A model generated the notes under the pieces. It searched no databases. It worked only from the letters and a program-made list of their open reading frames with translations, and had not been told where the DNA came from. Shown piece after piece: positions 5,991 to 9,850 of a stretch of 9,850 nucleotides of DNA. Numbering within the stretch: the stretch's first letter is position 1; each line of letters starts with the position of its first letter. The translations under genes and the position numbers were made by a program. Source of the stretch: an uncultured Halomicronema sp. (GTDB taxonomy: Bacteria > Cyanobacteriota > Cyanobacteriia > Phormidesmidales > Phormidesmidaceae); contig CALCPB010000148.1 of assembly GCA_937897665.1 (NCBI GenBank), forward strand, positions 1-9,850, written 5' to 3'.

Positions 5991-7229
5991 ATGGGTATAG
6001 CCTTACACTGCGCGCTCAGTGACCCCTATTTAGACAGCCAACAAACGGCGAGTCAGCGGCAGCTGGCGATTTCCATTCAAGCGGTGGTGGATGAGGAAGA
6101 TGGTCATGCGCCACTCAACCTCGGGCTCATCTTGGATCACAGCGGCTCGATGCAGGGGCCGCCGTTGACATCTGTGAAAGAAGCGGCGGGGCGTCTGGTT
6201 GATCAGCTCTCTGACACCGATTTGCTGTCAATTGTGGTATTCGATCATCGGGCTAAAGTTCTGCTGCCGCTGCAGCCTGTGAGCGATCGCGACACCCTCA
6301 AGCGCAAAATTGCTACCCTCAAACCCAGCGGCGGTACGGCGATCGATGAGGGTCTGAAACTCGGCATCGAAGAATCGGCTCAGGGCAAACAGGGCAAAGT
6401 GTCTCAGATATTTTTGCTGACCGATGGAGAAAACGCACACGGAGCTAACCAGCGCAGACTGACGCTAGCTCAGGTGGCCGCCGACTACACTCTTACCCTC
6501 AACACCTTGGGCTTTGGCGACCACTGGAACCAAGACATCCTAGAGCAGATTGCCGATGCGGGCGGTGGCACTCTGTCTTATATCGAGCAGCCCGACGCTG
6601 CTGTCGCCGAATTCAACCGTTTACTGACCCGCGCCCAATCGGTCTTTTTTACCAATGCCTATTTGCATCTCACGCTGCTGCCCGGCGTTCGTTTAGCCGA
6701 ACTCAAACCGGTGGCCCAAGTCGCCCCAGAAACTGTCGAGTTGCCGTTTTCGCAAGCCGGGCAAGAAATTGTGATCCGCCTGGGAGACTTGATGACCGAC
6801 AGTCCCCGGATCGTACTGACGAATCTCTACATTGGGGCACAAGGAGAAGGCAGCTTTGCCATCGTTAGCGCTTACATTCGCTATGATGCGCCCACGACCG
6901 ACCAAACAGACTTACAGTCGGATGTGGTCAGCGTCACCGCTACCGCTCAACCCACCTACCACCCCACGCCCGATGAGCAAGTGCAAAAGCATGTGCTCAC
7001 CTTGGCCAAATATCGACAAACGCAAATTGCTGAGCAAAAGTTAGCCAGTGGCGATCGCCAAGGTGCTGCGACCCTATTGCAATCAGCCGCCCAGACAGCC
7101 CTCCAAATGGGTGATGAAGCCGCTGCCACGGTCTTGCAGACCAATGCAACCCAGCTCCAGGCGGGCAAAGATCTCTCCGAGCGCGATCGCAAACGCACGC
7201 GGATCGTCTCTAAGACTCAGCTACAGTAA
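5991..7229 (+). CDS. von Willebrand factor A domain protein
   Basis: This 412-residue protein has a vWA domain at about 43-215 with a complete metal-ion-dependent adhesion site: D49-x-S51-x-S53 in LDHSGSMQG, T116 in GGTAIDEG and D145 in LLTDGEN. Such domains bind Mg2+ or Mn2+ and mediate protein-protein contacts. A beta-rich region (218-320) and a helical C-terminus (332-405, LAKYRQTQIAEQKL, then SAAQTALQMGDE) follow, and the tail ends RTRIVSKTQLQ. There is no signal peptide or membrane segment, so it is probably cytosolic, unlike the membrane-bound BatA types. This architecture is frequent in cyanobacteria but its role is not known to me. The ATG has CGGAG (5978-5982) at 8 bases spacing. It opens a rightward operon, with 6 bases to the next gene, so a link to the epimerase is suggested but unproven. 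Confidence 0.85.
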   Translation: MGIALHCALSDPYLDSQQTASQRQLAISIQAVVDEEDGHAPLNLGLILDHSGSMQGPPLTSVKEAAGRLVDQLSDTDLLSIVVFDHRAKVLLPLQPVSDRDTLKRKIATLKPSGGTAIDEGLKLGIEESAQGKQGKVSQIFLLTDGENAHGANQRRLTLAQVAADYTLTLNTLGFGDHWNQDILEQIADAGGGTLSYIEQPDAAVAEFNRLLTRAQSVFFTNAYLHLTLLPGVRLAELKPVAQVAPETVELPFSQAGQEIVIRLGDLMTDSPRIVLTNLYIGAQGEGSFAIVSAYIRYDAPTTDQTDLQSDVVSVTATAQPTYHPTPDEQVQKHVLTLAKYRQTQIAEQKLASGDRQGAATLLQSAAQTALQMGDEAAATVLQTNATQLQAGKDLSERDRKRTRIVSKTQLQ

Positions 7230-7235
7230 AACCCT

Positions 7236-8291
7236 ATGCAGATTTCGATCACGCCGTTCACGGTACATAAGCGGGTAGCCCTCACGATTAGCCGAGGCAC
7301 CCATGCTCAATCCACCAATCTCTGGGTTCGTCTCGCCGCTGACGGCATTGAAGGCTGGGGCGAAGCCACACCCTTCTCAGTCGGCACCCACACCCAAACG
7401 GTCACCCAACTCCAGCAAGAATTGACGGATTTAACGCCCGTTTTGTCCGAATTTCATCCCCTAGAACGACAGCGGCTGGCCCCGCATTTAGCGGCGCTGA
7501 GCTCAGCAGCCCGCGCGGCGATCGATGTGGCCCTGCACGACTGGCTTGGCAAGCAGGTGGGATTGCCTCTATGGCAACTTTGGGGGTTAGACCGACAGCA
7601 AATTGGCCCCACGGCAGTTACTATCGGCATCAGCGCTCCCGAGCCAGCGGTACAGCGATTACACCAGTGGCAAACCCAATTGCCCGATGTGCGATCGATT
7701 AAAATTAAACTGGGCAGTCCTCAGGGAATGCAAGCGGATCAGGCCATGATGACGGCGCTCCTCTCCGCGATCCCAACCGGCACCAAAGTGAGCATTGATG
7801 CAAATGGCGGATGGGATTTAGAAACGGCGATCACAATGGCTGACTGGTTGGCCGATCGTGGCATCGCTTATTTAGAACAACCCTTACCGGTTGCCCTGGA
7901 TGAAGCCTTAGAAAAATTGTCGGTGCGATCGCCCTTACCCATTTTTGTAGATGAAAGCTGCTTTACGGCGCAAGATGTGGCTCGGTTGGCTGGTCAAGTG
8001 CAGGGCATTAACATCAAGCTGATGAAAGCCGGTGGTCTGACCGAAGCGCGACGCATGATCCACACCGCGCGGGCCTGCGGCTTAGATGTCATGTTTGGCT
8101 GCTACTCCGATAGTGCCATTGCCAATACCGCCCTAGCCCACCTGGCCCCCTTAGCTGATCATCTGGATTTAGATAGTCATTTGAACCTGACCGACGATCC
8201 GTTTCAGGGCAGTAAGATGCAGGCAGGTTGTCTGTTGCCCAACCATGCCCCCGGTTTAGGATTAACTCACCATGCCCTATCTCACGGCTGA
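7236..8291 (+). CDS. Enolase-superfamily dipeptide epimerase / N-acyl-glutamate racemase-like enzyme
   Basis: This 351-residue protein belongs to the muconate-lactonizing subgroup of the enolase superfamily. An N-terminal capping domain (1-120, with GWGEATPF at 40-47) precedes the TIM barrel. Catalytic features are K156-I-K158 (SIKIKLG), metal ligands D188 (SIDANGGW), E214 (LEQPL) and D239 (FVDES), and the opposing base K264 (INIKLMKAGG). These allow two-base racemisation or epimerisation at an alpha carbon. A DLD pair (311-313) resembles the DxD that binds the dipeptide amino group in L-Ala-D/L-Glu epimerases, favouring peptidoglycan dipeptide recycling. The adjacent DUF1611 gene instead recalls DgcA, the N-acetyl-D-glutamate racemase partner of DgcN. 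The two cannot be separated from sequence alone. The gene overlaps the DUF1611 gene by 20 bases and starts 6 bases after the vWA gene. Confidence 0.87.
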   Translation: MQISITPFTVHKRVALTISRGTHAQSTNLWVRLAADGIEGWGEATPFSVGTHTQTVTQLQQELTDLTPVLSEFHPLERQRLAPHLAALSSAARAAIDVALHDWLGKQVGLPLWQLWGLDRQQIGPTAVTIGISAPEPAVQRLHQWQTQLPDVRSIKIKLGSPQGMQADQAMMTALLSAIPTGTKVSIDANGGWDLETAITMADWLADRGIAYLEQPLPVALDEALEKLSVRSPLPIFVDESCFTAQDVARLAGQVQGINIKLMKAGGLTEARRMIHTARACGLDVMFGCYSDSAIANTALAHLAPLADHLDLDSHLNLTDDPFQGSKMQAGCLLPNHAPGLGLTHHALSHG

Positions 8292-9318
8292 CCAGCGCAT
8301 TGCCCTCTTAATGCATGAGGGGACTGATAATCCTGGTGGTAAAACCGGACTGGCCATTCTCCGCTATAGCCCTCTCAACATTGTGGCGGTGGTTGACCAG
8401 TGCCATGCCGGGAAATCAATTCGAGCCGTTACGGGCATTGAGCGCGACGTTCCCATTGTGGCGTCAGTGGCCGAGGCCATGACATACGCTCCGACCGTCC
8501 TCACCATTGGCATCGCTCCCTCGGGGGGCATACTGCCACGCCCGTGGTACGAAGAAGTCAAACAAGCACTCAAAGCGGGCCTTAGCGTGGTCAATGGCCT
8601 ACATACCTCGATGGCCACCAACCCCGACATATCGGCTCAAATGCAACCTTCTCAATGGATTTGGGATGTTCGCCAAGAACCCACAGGATTACCGATTGGC
8701 AGTGCTGCGGCGCGCTCTCTACCCTGTCGCCGCGTACTGCCAGTAGGCACAGACATGGCGATCGGCAAAATGTCAACCAACCTAGAATTGTGCCGACTCG
8801 ATCATCAGCAAGGACTGCGAGCTTAAGTCATTGCGACTGGACAAACTAACTTAATGCTAGGGGATGAAGGCATTCCACTCGATACCATTCGAGTTGATTT
8901 TGCTGCAGGAGCGGTGGAACAGCAAATGATGCGCTACGGCCACGATCACGATATTCTCTTCATTGAAGGGCAAGGATCACTGCTACATCCCGGTTCAACA
9001 GCTACTTTGCCACTTCTGCGAGGGAGTCAACCCACCCATTTGGTCCTGGTGCATCGAGCCGGACAAACCCATGTGCGCAATCATCCCACGATCAAAATTC
9101 CACCCTTACCAGAAGTCATTGCCCTTTACGAAGCAATTGCTTCAACAGGCGGCTGCTTTACTCCCGCTAAAGTCATTTGCATCGCTCTTAATACTCGTGA
9201 TCTTGACGCAGCGTCCGCACAGCAAGCCATCAAGACCACAACTCAACAAACTGGTCTACCTACCACTGATGTCATCCGGTTTGGGGCAGATCCGCTCATG
9301 CAGGCTATTCTAAAGTGA
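8272..9318 (+). pseudogene. DUF1611 (DgcN-like) gene interrupted by one in-frame TAA
   Basis: A single frame encodes a DUF1611 protein of about 348 residues but is cut by TAA at 8824-8826 (codon 185). The first part (184 residues) holds an N-terminal Rossmann-like region (LNIVAVVDQCHAGKSI; TIGIAPSGG at 78-86) and the P-loop-like GTDMAIGKMS at 159-168. The same frame continues without any other lesion (VIATGQTNLMLGDEGIPLD, then VEQQMMRYGHD, ILFIEGQGSLLHPG, IPPLPEVIALYEAI) to TGA at 9316-9318. Full length fits the family. DgcN members are reported as D-glutamate N-acetyltransferases working with the racemase DgcA. A single base change from a sense codon explains the stop. The next ATG (8854) is in frame and would give 154 residues, but it has no Shine-Dalgarno, so restart is doubtful. 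Truncation removes half of the catalytic fold. Recent inactivation or a sequencing error is more likely than a true two-polypeptide enzyme. Confidence 0.8.
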
Positions 9319-9349
9319 TTGGTAGCCAGTTAACGAAGCCCTCAACCGC

Positions 9350-9574
9350 CTACTTCTTGCGGAGACGGTAGGTAATGCGGCCTTTGCTCAGATCATAAGG
9401 AGTCAGCTCGACCTTCACGCGATCACCGGGCAAGATTTTGATGTAGTTGCGCCGAATCTTACCTGAAATATGGGCCAAAACGTTGAAGCCATTATCCAGA
9501 TCAACTCGGAACATCGCATTGGGTAAGGACTCTGTAACAGTACCTTCCATCTCAATCAAATCTTGTTTAGACAA
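9350..9574 (-). CDS. infA: Translation initiation factor IF-1
   Basis: This 74-residue protein is a full-length OB-fold IF-1: [34 protein letters not shown] and the basic end [10 protein letters not shown] are the hallmark segments. IF-1 binds the ribosomal A site during initiation with IF-2 and IF-3. The start is TTG, supported by a perfect AGGAGG (9580-9585) 5 bases upstream. The upstream gene is adk, as in the usual secY-adk-infA order, but the 31 bases between its stop codon and the convergent DUF1611 gene leave no room for rpmJ, which normally follows. Confidence 0.97.
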   Translation of the reverse strand: MSKQDLIEMEGTVTESLPNAMFRVDLDNGFNVLAHISGKIRRNYIKILPGDRVKVELTPYDLSKGRITYRLRKK

Positions 9575-9579
9575 GCGAA

Positions 9580-9585
9580 CCTCCT
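9580..9585 (-). promoter_or_regulatory. Shine-Dalgarno of infA deciding a TTG start
   Basis: AGGAGG on the minus strand, 5 bases before the TTG at 9574-9572. No ATG lies at a suitable distance, so this site fixes the non-ATG start. Confidence 0.85.
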
Positions 9586-9630
9586 AAAAACAGAGAAGAA
9601 ACACCCCCAGGTCAGGGAACGTCAAAAATT

Positions 9631-9660
9631 CTTATAGCTAAATCGTCATTAGCGTAGCAA
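9631..9660 (-). promoter_or_regulatory. Weak candidate promoter for infA
   Basis: On the minus strand, TTGCTA (9660-9655) and TATAAG (9636-9631) are 18 bases apart in the 115-base adk-infA gap, about 57 bases before the infA start. A separate infA promoter would be sensible at the end of a broken ribosomal operon, but the -35 match is poor. Confidence 0.3.
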
Positions 9661-9689
9661 ATTTAACAGAAAAATAGGTTGCTGCAGAA

Positions 9690-9850
9690 TTACATCTCGA
9701 CAACCTTGAGTAAATCTTCAGCCACTTTCTCAATAGGCTGATTGCTGTCTACTGATACCAACTTTTGTCGATTACGGTAAAAGTCAATCAGCGGCTCAGT
9801 GTTTTTGCGATAAACATCTAGGCGGTTACGGATAGTATCTTCTGTATCGT
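9690..9850 (-). CDS. adk: Adenylate kinase, C-terminal part (runs off the window)
   Basis: The last 52 residues are present: DTEDTIRNRLDVYRKNTEPL, then IDFYRNRQKL and a C-terminal helix ending KVVEM before TAA at 9692-9690. The DD/DTE-x-x-IRNRL-x-VY-x-x-x-T-x-PLI sequence is the conserved end of the adenylate kinase LID-to-CORE region, which contributes Arg residues to phosphoryl transfer between ATP and AMP. The enzyme is cytosolic and keeps adenine nucleotides balanced. The 5' part, including the P-loop, lies beyond the right edge. It precedes infA on the same strand, as in the secY-adk-infA order. Confidence 0.93.
   Translation of the reverse strand, partial: DTEDTIRNRLDVYRKNTEPLIDFYRNRQKLVSVDSNQPIEKVAEDLLKVVEM

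Larger units (their letters stand above)
490..7932. repeat. HIP1 palindromes (GCGATCGC), eleven copies
   Basis: Exact GCGATCGC occurs at 490, 1037, 1253, 2063, 3004, 3339, 3590, 6283, 7051, 7183 and 7925 (first base of each). Chance would give well under one per window. All but the one at 3590 lie inside coding sequence. None was found between about 3600 and 6280, the clp cluster, or after 7932. HIP1 is a known cyanobacterial signature and supports the taxonomic call. Confidence 0.95.

Noticed and set aside
8507..8849. Alternative-frame plus-strand frames suggesting a frameshift in DUF1611
   Set aside because: The two conserved halves are in the same frame, so no frameshift is needed; these are shadows.
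8854..9318. Separate 154-residue gene starting at the ATG at 8854
   Set aside because: The same frame is open back to the TAA at 8824, the residues before the ATG (VIATGQTNL) belong to the family, and no Shine-Dalgarno is present. It is the 3' half of the broken DUF1611 gene.
1..9850. tRNA genes, rRNA, CRISPR arrays
   Set aside because: The intergenic gaps were read on both strands; no T-loop-like sequence with matching arms and no regularly spaced direct repeats were found.

Overview
The window comes from a cyanobacterium. The palindrome GCGATCGC (HIP1, a known cyanobacterial signature) occurs eleven times, and the gene content fits: an IctB-family membrane protein, a ClpR/ClpP3-type protease cluster, and an adk-infA pair left over from the ribosomal-protein locus. 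The moderately GC-rich sequence and protein types suggest a filamentous or Leptolyngbya-like lineage, but this is inference and the genus cannot be fixed from the sequence alone.

The left part (13-3536) is transcribed leftward. It holds, in transcription order, a J-domain/TPR co-chaperone-like protein, an HD-domain metalloprotein and an IctB/Wzy_C-type polytopic membrane protein. The 439-base gap at 2381-2819 contains a hairpin that could terminate the J-domain transcript. On the opposite strand it has a candidate promoter and a doubtful 46-codon reading frame. The gap at 3537-3836 holds a strong leftward intrinsic terminator closing the Clp operon and a structured stretch bounded by short inverted repeats.

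The centre (3837-5911), also leftward, is a tandem cluster of three ClpP-family genes. The first (clpR) and second lack all three catalytic residues. The third (clpP3-like) has an intact Ser-His-Asp triad. The usual cyanobacterial arrangement is the pair clpR-clpP3, so the middle gene, with a 14-residue insertion, looks like an extra inactive subunit of a mixed proteolytic ring.

The right part (5991-9318) is a compact rightward operon that diverges from clpR: a von Willebrand A protein, an enolase-superfamily dipeptide epimerase / N-acyl-glutamate racemase-like enzyme, and a DUF1611 protein. The DUF1611 gene overlaps the epimerase gene and carries a single in-frame TAA with an otherwise intact frame on both sides, so it is a recent pseudogene, a sequence error or a readthrough case. 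The epimerase-DUF1611 pair resembles the dgcA-dgcN pair of D-glutamate catabolism. At the right edge, leftward infA (TTG start with a strong Shine-Dalgarno) follows the 3' end of adk. The rpmJ gene that normally follows infA is absent, so the ribosomal cluster is broken here.
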